Positions 9,494 to 20,609 of a stretch of DNA of 64,000 nt are shown one piece after another. The notes under the pieces were generated by a model. It ran no database searches and had not been told where the DNA came from. It was given only the letters and a program-made list of their open reading frames with translations. This DNA is from Cryoendolithus antarcticus (taxonomy: Eukaryota; Ascomycota; Dothideomycetes; Cladosporiales; Cladosporiaceae), in assembly GCA_002077065.1 (NCBI GenBank), contig NAJO01000012.1:806001-870000 (forward strand). Direction: 5' to 3'. The first letter of the stretch is position 1. Each line of letters begins with the position of its first letter. The position numbers and the translations under genes were made by a program.

Positions 9494-10602
9494 ATGGCCG
9501 ACAAATACGTCCTGAAGGTCACCGCCGGCCCAACCTACGCCGACCAGACCCAGATCCCCGTCAACACAGAATCGCCCACCTCCATCTCGTCTTCCTTCGC
9601 AACCACCTCCCTCACACTACGCATACGGAACTATCGTGGTCTCCCTGCTGGCTCGCCCTCGACTTCACCGTACTTCTCCACCGCTCCGCACACCTCAGAT
9701 CTGTACTCGCTGCAGTTCAGCTTCACGCCAAAGGAGGATGTGAACGGCAATGATATGGTCTTCGGCAATGACTTCGATCACCCCATACGCGACAAGCTAC
9801 CACCCGGCTTTCAGCAGGCGTTCAACATCGTGAAGTGGTTCATCGATCCTGGACTGTACGGCGATGTCTACGCGGATGAACCTTATCTCTATGGTCCGAT
9901 GTTGTCGAGTATCAACACGCTGCGGATAGGTGGCAAAGACGATAGGGTGCGGGAGGCTGAGGAGGAGAAGAGAGCGAATGCCGGAGTGCATCTGGTGGAG
10001 GAGGGCGCTGAGGAGGGCGAGGGCGAGGAGTCGAGACACGATAGTAAAGTGCCGGCGACGGCGGCGGCGAGGAAGAAGCATTTCTTGACTGAGGCGCACT
10101 TGAAAGACTTCACGTTTGAGAAGGGGAGGGAGTATGCTTGCGACTTCTTTAACCCGTATCTGGACTTCAATGGTGGGTATCTGGGACGAGGGAGACGGCG
10201 ACGACATTGGACAGAGCTGACTTGGCAATATAGACTTCGCACTGCGACTGCCTGGTTACGGATTGATTCCAGGCATCACATTACCGATCATCAGCTACTG
10301 GGACGGACAGCCACTGCGGTAAGTCACTTCTCCATATATTCAGCCGCGCAGTCGCGGCGGTCTGCAGTGTCTATCAACATTGATCTTTACGCGCAAGAGC
10401 TGATGTTTTGCTGACGCAAAGTTCGCACACGCTCAGATACGTGCTAAAGAATCGAAAGACTGATGAGCCCTTATGGGTCGTCGTGTTCACGCTGCAGCCG
10501 AAGGAGGCACTCGAAGCAGAGGGTAGGAAGAAGGACGAGACGGCAAGCAGCGAGACGAAACCTGCAATTCACACCGGAGCTGCCGATGATGACCTGGACT
10601 GA
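9494..10602 (+). CDS. DUF1769-family protein
   Basis: Exons 9494-10172, 10234-10318 and 10422-10602 give 314 residues. Both introns have clear signals (GTGGGT..CTGAC..TAG; GTAAGT..GCTGAC..AAAG). Splicing restores a conserved core: FEKGREYACDFFNPYLDFND, then FALRLPGYGLIPGITLPIIS, then YWDGQPLRSHTLRYVLKNR. This is the hallmark of DUF1769, a cytosolic fungal family of unknown function. The N-terminal half has a beta-rich pattern (YVLKVTAGPTY, TSLTLRIRNYRGLP). An acidic, low-complexity insert at about residues 155-195 (EEEKRANAGVHLVEEGAEEG) separates the two halves. The start ATG at 9494 (MADKYVLKVTAGP) was preferred over the in-frame ATG at 9404 because the conserved part starts there. Confidence 0.85.
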
Positions 10603-10970
10603 GCCAGAGGTCTTCGAAGATCGAGAAGCGCCAAGTGTGGCCCTTTGAGCATGCCACTTGCCCCAGCCCGGTGCAAACGAGTGGCGAACCCGCAACTCTC
10701 AGTACGCGCGACGCGCGACGCTAGCAGTTCGAGGCATTCGGCGAGTCGCTGGGTGGCAGAAAGTTGAGCTATGTTGTGCTACCGAGAGCACGCATGATGC
10801 ACACGCATCGAAGCAGTCGGCGATGTTAAAACGCGTTACGAAGGCCGTGCACAGCTGGGATGACCAGACAGCAAGTGTATGCAGGCAACCGCTTTCTCTC
10901 GGCACAGGACCGACCATGCGCCTCGGCCAGTGATCTCGAAGTCGCTTAATTCTATCTGTATCGCTTAATG
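10603..10970. other. Convergent intergenic region
   Basis: Between the DUF1769 gene (+) and the alpha/beta hydrolase (-). Contains a GC-rich CGCGCGACGCGCGACGC stretch near 10706-10723, but no gene was recognised. Confidence 0.4.
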
Positions 10971-12170
10971 TCATGCGCGCAAATGCTCGTCAATCAACTT
11001 CCCACAGCCCTCAGCGTTCACGACCACAACATCATGCCCACCTGCGATCACCTCAACTCTCACTTTCTCTTGACGAAATGCCCTCGTGGCATCTTCAGCC
11101 GTCTCCTCGGGTACTATTGTCCCATCCTCCCCTCCAAGTATGATCAGCACCTTTCTCTCTCTCAGCGCGTCGTCTTGCTCATTTTCTTGCTGCCTTCGCC
11201 CGATCGTCCGCCACCTCTCATGCTGCGCTGTGATAGGCGCGTGTCGTATACTGGACACGAACGATGCTATGTAGCCCGGATGATTGTCTATCTGCCAGGT
11301 CACGGTCTGCGCTATGCTGCCTCCGCTCCCTGCCGGGAAAGGCGAAGCTTTAGAATCAGCCATCAGAGCTGGATGCGACGGAATCTCAGAGGTCCCGACG
11401 GAGTTGATTGTTGTTGCCTCGTCAGCCTCTTCTGGCTTCGCAGCCGCCTTTGACCCAGCTCTCAGCCGCCTCGTCACTAGCCACTCCACGAGACTCTGCG
11501 GCAGCAAGGGTGAGTAGATGAGCCTACTACTCCACGCAATGCGATGCGCCCTCAGCACTCCACTCGGCGCAATCAATACCAAACTCTCCACCCGCTCCGG
11601 ATAGAAGTAAGTAAACGCCGCCGCGATCCCACCTCCCAGCGAGTAGCCAACAATTGCAACCCTCTCTCCAAGCCAACCCGCACAACCCAGCACGGCGAAG
11701 ATCTGCGAACACCAGAGCCCTTCATCCTGACGCCAGATCTCGGGATTGGGTGAGTCGCTGTAGCCGCGACCGAAGAGATCGAAGGTCAGGACTTGATAGT
11801 TGTGTCTGTCTGCTAAGAGAGTGGCGAGGGGCGCGAAGACGACCGAGGGCGTACTTATACCGTGGATGAGGAGGACCTTGCGTCCGGTGTTGGAAGGACC
11901 GTAAAGGTTTGTACGGATGGTGCCATGCGGTGTTGGGACGTCGCGGGGATTTGGGAGAGCGTTCGGAGGGTAGGGTATAGCATCTTGGGTGGCTTTAGGG
12001 AGCTCGGCAATAGTTGACCGGGGCGAGCGGTGGATTGAGGCTGAGAGCGATTTTGGTGTAGCCGAGCGATAAGTAGCAAAAGCTAGATAAGCCGTAGCAG
12101 TGAAGCCTAGGAGAAATGATATGTTCCGATTGTCTTCAACGAGAGGTCGAAGGCGACTACTGAAGTCCAT
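10971..12170 (-). CDS. Membrane-anchored alpha/beta hydrolase
   Basis: 399-residue single-exon gene. The first ATG is at 12170 (MDFSSRLRPLVEDN); the frame is open a few codons further upstream but without ATG. A hydrophobic segment at residues 18-35 (ISFLLGFTATAYLAFATY) is a probable signal anchor. The fold signatures follow in order: oxyanion HG motif LLIHGIS near residue 105, FDLFGRGYSDSP, nucleophile elbow VGYSLGGG near 170, acid region ILGGEDG near 345, and catalytic His in AGGHDVV near 380. A variable Ala/Glu/Ser insert (GSKAAAKPEEADEATT) sits in the cap region. Related fungal enzymes include meta-cleavage-hydrolase-like and epoxide-hydrolase-like proteins. The substrate cannot be told from sequence. 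Confidence 0.82.
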   Translation of the reverse strand: MDFSSRLRPLVEDNRNISFLLGFTATAYLAFATYRSATPKSLSASIHRSPRSTIAELPKATQDAIPYPPNALPNPRDVPTPHGTIRTNLYGPSNTGRKVLLIHGISTPSVVFAPLATLLADRHNYQVLTFDLFGRGYSDSPNPEIWRQDEGLWCSQIFAVLGCAGWLGERVAIVGYSLGGGIAAAFTYFYPERVESLVLIAPSGVLRAHRIAWSSRLIYSPLLPQSLVEWLVTRRLRAGSKAAAKPEEADEATTINSVGTSEIPSHPALMADSKASPFPAGSGGSIAQTVTWQIDNHPGYIASFVSSIRHAPITAQHERWRTIGRRQQENEQDDALRERKVLIILGGEDGTIVPEETAEDATRAFRQEKVRVEVIAGGHDVVVVNAEGCGKLIDEHLRA

Positions 12171-12760
12171 GACTAAGTCACGCAATCGTGCCTCAGATGC
12201 TGTGGGAATAAGATGCGGATCTGGTGCTAGAGGCTCGACTGTGATACTACGAGGCCATCAGGCCGGTGACATTGAAGCGTCTCCTGTCTCTACCCGCAAC
12301 GAGGATGCTTATCAAGATGCTTCGGACGAGGAGTAAGGTCAGTCGGCATGCGACACGTGTAAATCCATGCCGAGCATCTCGCTCTCATCGGCTCAGCTTT
12401 ATCCGGGTTGCCGACGGCGCGTGTTCTCGTCTTCAACGCGACCGCGTCCAGTTGGAAGACAACACCGTCTGTCTACAGTATGACATTTCACATAAGCTCA
12501 GCGGGCCCGCTGCGATGCTGCTCAAGTCGTCGCGATAGCCGCGTGGTCAATAGAGACTGTCCGTGATGTCGAGACAAACTTCGACACGGTACTGTACATC
12601 GGTCGGCCGTCCGATCACTCATTATACAATTGAAGCGAGAGCTCTCAGACTATCAGTGATTTCCTTCGGCGTTCAAGACTGAGTCACGAACAGAGCAGCG
12701 GCTCATGCCATCTTTCAATAGCACCTCATCGATATTCTTCGATCATACGCGTAGGTAAAG
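12171..12760. promoter_or_regulatory. Divergent intergenic region
   Basis: Lies between the alpha/beta hydrolase (-) and the HSDL2-like locus (+). No motif beyond general promoter-like composition was recognised. Confidence 0.4.
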
Positions 12761-13786
12761 ATGGCTCACGGACAGCAGGTAGCACAAGTAGTGGGCGCCT
12801 CTCGAGGCTTAGGCCGGCAAGTCGCCATCGATCTCGGGAAGGCAGGCTATGCGGGTAGGTGTTTCTCCGTATAAAGCGCGCCGATGTGCTGATAGGACGC
12901 GTTCGAGCGCAATTGTTGTGGCAGCGAAGACGACCACAGACGCGTCGCGATGCTAGCCATTTCCACCGGATCCTAATAGCCAGCAGTCGACTATCGACAC
13001 TGTAGGGCGAGTGATCACCGAAGCTAATGGCGGAGCTCTTGCGTTACCAGCCGATGTCCGGAGCTTTGACGACGTCTCGAACATGGTCGGTAAGATTATC
13101 GACAAGTTCGGCCGGCTGGATGCGCTTATCTATAATTCAGGCGCAATCTGGTGGTCGAGCATGAAGGACACGCCGATGAAGCCCTTTCAGCTGATGCAGA
13201 GAGTCAACCCTGAAGTTCATTCAAGCGTGCCTGCCGCATCTGACCACGAGTGGAAAGGGGAGGATTGTCGTAGTGTCTCCGCCCGTCTACAGTCGTTTCT
13301 TCCGCGGCAAGACAGCCTATACAGTTGGCAAAGTGGGTATGAGTGTGCTGACGGTGGGACTTGCGATGGACTGGCAGAGAGAAGGGAGAGATGAGATGGC
13401 GATCACCAGCATTTTGTCTACTGCATTAGGTACTCAATGCTTCATGATTGACGCTGGGCTCTCGCTGACGACTGCAGGCTGTCGAGTCTGCAGCCACACA
13501 GAACCCGCAGACTGATCGTGCGCAGCTACGTAAGCCGACCATATTCTCGGATGCAATCTTGGCAATCTTGAAAGCACCAGCGGAGGATGTCAATGGACTT
13601 TGCCTGCTCGATGAGGACTTCCTCCGATCGCACGTGGGAGTCACCGACTTCGCCAAAGATGCATGTGTCCCTGGTGCGAGCCCACGAAAAACAATGCCTG
13701 CCGAGTTCCCTGATCTTCGCGTGGTGGAACAAGACGACGAGGGCACCAGAATGGACAGTACGCAATTGCGGAAGGCTAGATTGTAG
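12761..13786 (+). pseudogene. HSDL2-like short-chain dehydrogenase, apparently broken
   Basis: The locus encodes all the parts of an SDR of the HSDL2 type. The ATG at 12761 starts MAHGQQVAQVVGASRGLGRQ (cofactor Gly motif). An intron follows, then AIVVAAKTTTDASRC, then PFPPDPNSQQSTIDTV, a Rossmann core (GGALALPADVRSFDDVSNMV), the catalytic-region VVVSPPVYSRFF and YTVGKVGMSVLTVGLA (Tyr and Lys), and a C-terminus resembling HSDL2 (FSDAILAILKAPAEDVNG). Two lesions are visible. A TAG at 12954-12956 interrupts the second segment in frame. A frameshift with probable small loss lies near 13210-13220, after MQRVNPE. A third frame change near 13430-13495 can be explained by an intron. Skipping the TAG by splicing would remove the conserved AAKTTTDAS strand. 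I judge it a recent pseudogene, or a locus with sequence errors. Confidence 0.72.
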
Positions 13787-14028
13787 TCTGCAGCGGCTAT
13801 CAGCAATTACCCAGGGTGTTGGGCCAACATTCCGCGCGGTAGTTGACATTCCAAGCGAGCACGTAGATCAATAAGATCTCATACAACATACGCCAAGGCT
13901 GCCAATGCAAGGCTCATGTCTCATACACCTAGACTCAAGCATCTCACACATCGTGCGCAGGCTTGTATGCCAGCCGGCCGCGAGCTGTTGTCGACTTGTC
14001 GCTTTCCGCGACCTATCCAACAGGTAGT
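13787..14028. promoter_or_regulatory. Promoter of the repeat-protein gene
   Basis: Short region between the SDR locus and the start of the large secreted-protein gene. No specific motif recognised. Confidence 0.35.
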
Positions 14029-17000
14029 ATGCGCAGCCTGTGGGCGATCCTCGCCTTAGTGGCGCAATTAGCTGCGCGAATCGCTGCTCAGGCTCAGGCT
14101 CCCACGACGACCGCGAGTCTGACTGCTTCAACCACATATGCGCCGACAAATACATGGGCTCCGGCCCCAGTATGCTCGAATGGAGGCACCCCACCTGCGG
14201 AAGGACAATACGGTGGTGGTGTGTATCAGGATGCGTATGGCACATTCTGGGTACTCCAAGCAAAGAGTTCCGGAGTACAAAGTCGGTACTGACGCCCAGG
14301 TGATAGGAAGTCGAGTGTGGATACGACTGGACAGCGCAGACATATCAGGATAGCTATCCATCGGGGTATGTTGATCCACACTTCAACATATTTCCGTAGG
14401 CTGACTGCGACACAGTGGAACGGCTGTTCCGGCAACTGGCACGAACGGCCAGGGTATATGGGCATGTTTTCGAGGTTGCTCCTCTCGGATTAATTGCGTT
14501 GCTTTCACGTTTCTTGGATCTGTGTCGAGTGACCATGCAGGCTCCGGAAGATGCTAGTAAGCATGATCCCCCATCTGTAGTAGCGGATAATTGACTGGGC
14601 CCAGTTTTCACTACAAGGACACTCAAGGATCTCTTTACTACAACGGTAGTACCGGAACTACCTTTGCCAGCTCGGTGTACGCTGCCGCATACGTTGTGCA
14701 GTTCAGTCCAAATTCGCTGTGCCCGAGACTGAACGGCACGACTTACACTACAGCTGCTGGGCAACAGATGTGGATATTCTGCGGGACTCAAGTCACAGCT
14801 GGCGACGTGACAGGGGTCACTACTCAGTCTTCCAGTATGTGCTCTTGTAAATCAAGCCACATTTTCGATCGCTCTGCTAATCTCGACAGCTTTCGCCGGA
14901 TGCATTGCGCTTTGGTACGTGATGCATGCGACGTAGGAACTGATTTTGAGGGTCGATCCTTACTGATGCACACCGTAGTGATCAATATCAGGACAGCAAC
15001 AATTGTACAGCCGCTTTATGGCAATACGGTCAAAATGCTGAACCTGGCTACGGATCTACAAACGGCAACGGGGCGTGCTATCTCAAGATCGGGACGATGC
15101 AAGGCTTCGCAGGTAGTCAAATTTTCGCATTGGCTTATCGGGTCGGATCTGGGCCCGCGTTGTCGGTGTCTTCATCGACCGTGGCGAGTTCTGCCACCCA
15201 GACATCAAGCAGCACGGTTACACCAACACCCTCAGAAACCGCCGTGTCGTTCACTTGTCCCGCAGTCGATCAGCAGCCGATTGTCGAGAACGGCGCATAC
15301 TGGACCGCTGGATGCTCCGCCACCATATCGCCACGTAACTCCTTCACGAACGTGCCCGCTACGAATTCATGGAATGACTGCTTCCTGATCTGTGATGGTA
15401 CTGTTGGCTGCACAGCTTTCACTTACTTCGGTGTTGCGCAAGGCGCTGGACCAGGTACATGTTATCTGGCCAACGGCACCACATATGGCTTTGCGTCGAA
15501 CGACACCACGCGTGTCGCCGCTGTGCGCAGCAGCAATTTCCAGCCTATTGTCACGTCAACCTACTCAACCACGACTACCACGACTTCGACTCCCACTTCA
15601 TCGTCCTCGAGCGCGCCATGCACCGCGGTCCCATTCACATTCAATGAGCGGAGGATCACAGTCCCTGGAGATGGAGTCCAGATTGTTGGTTCGATTGCTC
15701 CGCTCGGATCTTGGAATACCGCCAATGCTGTGAGCTTGAACTCTAGTGGCTACACCGTTCAGAACCCAGTGTGGTCGGTGACCATCCTATTCCCGCTAAA
15801 CACGTATTTCGAATACAAGTATCTCCTCAGTTCGCAGTACGAAGCCGGGGCCAACCATGCGTACACGTCGCCGGGCACTTGCGCTCCGGTTACAATCAAT
15901 GATTCGTGGCAGTACCAGGCTACTACTACGACCTCGACCACTTCTACATCGAGTACGTGTCTTATCCAAAATAAGGCCAAAGTTGAGCGTTAGCGGAATG
16001 CGAGTAAGGCATACTGACTGCGTGATTAGCCACATCGTCTTCCTCTTCAAGTGCCGCAGCCACCACAAATGCGTATACCTGCCCCTCTAATAGCGGCCAA
16101 ATCATTACAGACGCAGGCGGCATACAATACAAATTGCAGTGTAGTGGTGACACTAGCAGCGGATCCTACAACAGCTTCGGTGCCGCAAATTCATTCGATG
16201 ACTGCTTCAGCTATTGCGACACAAATCAGGGCTCACCTGGACAAGCTGGTCAGGTCGGTAGTGGGCAGTCTTACTGCAGTTCCTTCACGTACTCCGGCGG
16301 GGCCAACGGGGTTGGAGGTGGCAACTGTTACCTGAAAAATAGCCTGACTGATTCCTTCACTACTGCTGGTGGTACCAACTTTGTCGCAGCCATCAAGATC
16401 GCCTACATCTCTCCGCCCATATCTTCCAGCTCGTCGACCTCTATATCGAGCACGTCAGCGTCCGTGCAGTACGTGACTGTCACTTACACGACATCTAATC
16501 TGGTCACTACCACTGCGGTCACAACCCAGGTGCAGACCACGACAGGGCCTGGTATGTTTTTCAAATGAGGTCTGTGGTGCTCGACTCGCTGACAGATCGC
16601 AGGCTCTACTGTGACAACTACCGCTGTATCCTCTTACGTGTCGACATTTACGATATCGTATGTCACAACGTATGTTCAGACGACGACTGCTGTAAGTTCC
16701 CTGCGCCTAGTCTGCTCTTTAATGGGTCTCTCGCCAAGTACAGCCTGCTGATGCATGAGATACCTTCAGGTCTCGACTGCACCCGCAAGCACGGTGACCT
16801 CCACTCTCGCCGCCAGTACCAATACAGTGACCTCTACGCTTGCCGCTAGCACCAACACAGCTACTACGACCCTCGCAATCACTACCACCCAGCCTACGAC
16901 TATCGTTTTGACTGGTCCAGGTACCACAGTGACTTCGACGCAAGCAGCCAGTACGGTAGTCAGCACTCAGCCGACGACAATCGTTTCGACTGGGCCTGGC

Positions 17001-19229
17001 ACAACAGTGACCTCAACTCAAGCGGCCAGTACAGTTGTAAGCACTCAGCAGACTACGGTCATATCGACAGGTCCTGGCACTACTGTGACTTCCACCCAAG
17101 CTGCAAGCACGGTGGTCTCGACCTTGCAAACGACTGTCGTATCGACTGGCCCTGGTACTATAGTGACCTCAACGCAAGCCGCTTCGACTGCCACGATCAC
17201 GTACACCAGCACCCAAGCGGCTAGCACTGTTGTCACTACACAATCTGCGAGCACCGTGATTACGACACAGCAGACCACCATTGTTTCGACCGGTCCAGGA
17301 ATCACCGTTACTTCTACTGCACAATTGACCCTGACCAGCACGCAAGTTGCGAGTACGATAACGTCGACTCAGGCGGCTAGTACGGTTGTCACGACCCAGC
17401 AGACAACAGTCGTGTCTACACAGCCTACTACGGTCGTGTCTACTCAGCAGACCACCGTCGTCTCGACGCAGCCTACCACGATCGTGTCAACCAATACTGC
17501 TACAGCGACGGCAACCGCAACGCAGACCCTCGTCTCTACGCAAATCAGCACAGCGCAGACTACGATCGTGTCGACGCAACCGGCCAGCACCAACACTGCG
17601 ACGGCGACGGCTACACAGACTCTTGTTTCGACCCAGGTCACAACAGCGCCAACCACCATTGTGTCAACACAGCAGATTACCGTCGTTTCCACGCAGCCTA
17701 CTACAGTCGTTTCCACGCAAGCAGCCAGTACCGTGGTTTACACGACAACTCAGAGTGGTAGCACTGTCGTTGTCACCAGCACTTTAGCTCAGCTTACAAC
17801 AACTCTAGTGTCGACAGCACCTGCGAGCACGGTCGTCTCGACTGCGCAAGCGAGTACGGTGGTACTTACAACGACTCAAAGCGGGACTACGGTACTGGTC
17901 ACCAGCACACTCGCGCAACCAACGACAACTCTCGTTTCGACCCAGCAGACGACCATTGTCTCCACACAGCAGACTACAGCTATCAGCACCGCAGTGTATA
18001 CCACCACTCGAGATGGGAGCACTGTAGTGATCACTAGCACCATGGCGCAGCCGACCGCCACGTTGGTGTCCACACAAGCAGCAAGCACTGCGACAGCAAC
18101 AGCTACTGCCACGCTCGTATCTACGCTCGTATCGACCCAGGTCTCGACTGCACAAGCAAGCACAGTGGTCTTCACCACCACTCGCGATGGAAGTACTGTC
18201 TACATCACGTCGACCCTTGCCCAAAGTACTGCAACTGCCACTGCCACTGCTACTGTGGTGACCACCCAACTCAGCACTGCATCTGGCGGCACAGTAACAT
18301 ACACCAGCGTCCAGCAATCGACTGTCTATATGACAGCGACTAGCACACAAGCGGCTCAGACGTTCACCCAGATATCGACGATGGCTGGCAGCACATCGTA
18401 CGTCACCTACACAACTACTCAAGGAGCTTCTACCTTCATCGTAACTGCGACGAGCACAGCCGCCCCTCAGACGACAACCGCGATCTCGACTCAACAAGCC
18501 AGTACCGCTATGATAACCTATACCAGCCTCGCACCTCAGGGCACCGCTACTGCACCTGCGGGTACTGTGACTTACACGAGTGTCAGAGATGGCAGCACGA
18601 TGTACTTTACAGCCACGAATACCCAAACGACAACAGCTGGGGCTGTGACGTACACGCAAACTATTGGTGGATCGACTTACTACCTGACTGCCACATCGAC
18701 TGCACCCCAGGCGACTCAGACATACACTGAGACTGCTCAGGCTCAGACTGTCACTGCGGCTGGGGCCACAAGTACAGTGGTCGCCACGTATACGTCAGTC
18801 CAGCCCGGCGGGACCACGACGTACGTCCAGATGCAGACGATGGCTCAAGCTACTGTCACGCAGTACTCCACTATCCCGGCCAGTACTGTGGCTGTGACCT
18901 ACACGACGATGCAGGACGGCAGTACAGCCTACGTTGTGCAGACTACAACTTACCCAGCCCAGACGGTCACTACGGTAGCCACGCAAGATGCAAGTACGGC
19001 GTATGTCACTTTCACACAAACCCAGGATGCTGATACGCAGTACGTGACCGCGACTACGACGGCATCAGCAGCATCAGTGTACTACGTCCAGTCTGGTGGC
19101 GAGAGAGTGCGTACTGTGGATGGAGAGACTCAGACTGTGACTGTAGCATACTGTCCATGTTACCCCGGGATGAAATTTGCGAGGCAGGACAATGCGAGCT
19201 ATGTGGAATATCAGCATTGTTCATGTTAA
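14029..19229 (+). CDS. Giant secreted PAN-like/CBM20/Thr-rich repeat protein
   Basis: Nine exons (14029-14250, 14307-14365, 14416-14556, 14605-14834, 14890-14914, 14979-15952, 16030-16551, 16603-16691, 16770-19229) join in phase to 1573 residues. The signal peptide is MRSLWAILALVAQLAARIAA. Four cysteine-rich PAN/Apple-like modules lie at about 45-170, 178-281, 317-414 and 566-676; motifs include CVAFTFLGS, GACYLKI, GCTAFTYFG and GGNCYLKNS. A CBM20-like starch-binding domain sits at about 438-537 (PFTFNERRITVPGDGVQIVG, SIAPLGSWNTANAVSLNSSG). Residues 680-1520 are Thr/Ser/Val/Gln repeats. The end is a Cys-containing tail (VAYCPCYPGMKF...YQHCSC) without a hydrophobic GPI signal. The likely role is an O-glycosylated adhesin or matrix protein binding alpha-glucan; this is inferred. 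Exon 5 is only 25 bases. The domain order is unfamiliar to me. Confidence 0.82.
16896..17207 (+). repeat. Four tandem 78-base (26-residue) repeats
   Basis: Units start at 16896, 16974, 17052 and 17130 and encode variants of TTIVSTGPGTTVTSTQ followed by AASTVVSTQP. A decayed fifth unit begins at 17274. Unit lengths are exact multiples of three, so copy-number change would keep the frame. Further downstream a second class with the core YTTT..GSTV..TST (about 17735-18215) and a third with TYTSVRDGST (about 18560-19000) look like diverged relatives. Confidence 0.9.
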
Positions 19230-20609
19230 GAGAACGAGATGGGAGCGTGTTGAACAACGCGGCTTAGGGGATAGCGTAGGCGTTTGTTACAGCATCACAA
19301 GCGATGTGTTCATCTTCCACTTTTCAGGACTGCTAACCATCTCGCCTCCATTACCATGCGAAGGGTCGACTCATCGAGTACCAGCCGCGTTACAACGCTG
19401 AGTCCATCCTGGCAGCACTATGCAGCCCGGTAGGGCTTTCGATATCATTGCGTCGACGGGCCAGATAAGAGCGCAAGGTATTGCACGTTGCCTGTGCGGA
19501 TTACGCCGCAGCAGCACTCCCACGCCCAAGACCTCACCAAGCAGTTCACCACTTTTCGACTGGATCAGCGCAGTCCAATGCGTGTCGTTCATCTACTATG
19601 ACCATCGGTCTGATTGACATGAGTGATACTGCTTTATGCCATCACATTTCGTCGTCGGTTGCAGACCAAGCTCGGAAAATCATCAAGTGGTATCATACCA
19701 ACGACACGCTACTGGAACAGAACCATTGTCTGCCATGATACGGCTTAGGCAGTGGTTTAGATCGATCGTTGGCGTGTCTGTACGCCTTTGATCAGTCTCT
19801 CCACTTCAATCGCACTGCGATGCATCTTTGTTTTGAATGTGTTTAGATGTTTCTCGGGCATGATGCCACCTCGACGTCAGATACTATGCACACGCACGAT
19901 ACATCGTCATATCACTCAAGTCATAGCCCCACATCGACTGTTTGAATGCGCACGATGTCCCGTTCTCATGAGTCTTTTGGCTGTCAATGCTACGAGTATA
20001 CATGTGGGGAACATCCTCGTGAGTGGCATTGGAATGAGGACGAGCGCGAGTCATGTTGCGTAAAGTGCGTTGCTCAACGTGACAACCTCAAGTTTTCCTC
20101 TCCTCTCCTCCTTCATCATGACACCTCGACAACGGACGTGTGAACGGCTCTCTGATTTGCGAGGCTCCTTGTCAGGCTTGGCTTGTGATGGTCCATCGTC
20201 ACTTGTTTTCGCTATCGATGACTTTGCCGCACGTGAGACTATCACTCCTCAATGCCAACCCACTCCCTAATGGTACTCTCACATACTTTACATGAGCGTA
20301 ATGGTACTGGCATGAGAACAATGTTATTCATACCGTGATCGCGTTACATGAAGTAAGGTAGGCTTCACGGTGCTGCTATCGTCCCTATAGAAGCTGCATT
20401 CGCGCGACCAACGTGGTAAGCCGAGTGGTGGCATCCATGGCAGGAACATCCTGCCCGTATCGTTCCTTCCCTCAGTTACAACACTACATCTGCCAAGACG
20501 CCTGGGTCGGTAGGAGCTTCGAGTCATCAAGACGAATTTTCAAAATGTCCTTCCTCAGCACAAGACTCCACGATAACATCGTGTTCATCACTAAGACAAC
20601 GCGTCCACG
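19230..20609. other. Gene-poor intergenic region
   Basis: About 1.4 kb. Only short overlapping frames without start context or domain are present. I saw no tRNA, transposon end or tandem repeat. It may hold the promoter of the orphan gene at 20610. Confidence 0.4.

Noticed and set aside
13431..13494. Third apparent frameshift in the HSDL2-like locus
   Set aside because: A 64-base GT..AG intron restores the frame, so it need not be counted as a lesion.
16896..18215. Regularly spaced repeats considered as a CRISPR-like array
   Set aside because: The repeats are in-frame coding units of a secreted protein in a eukaryotic gene; there are no unique spacers.
17805..18659. 284-codon minus-strand frame, Cys/Arg-rich
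   Set aside because: It is the complement of the Thr-rich repeat exon; repetitive codons on one strand create a false open frame on the other.
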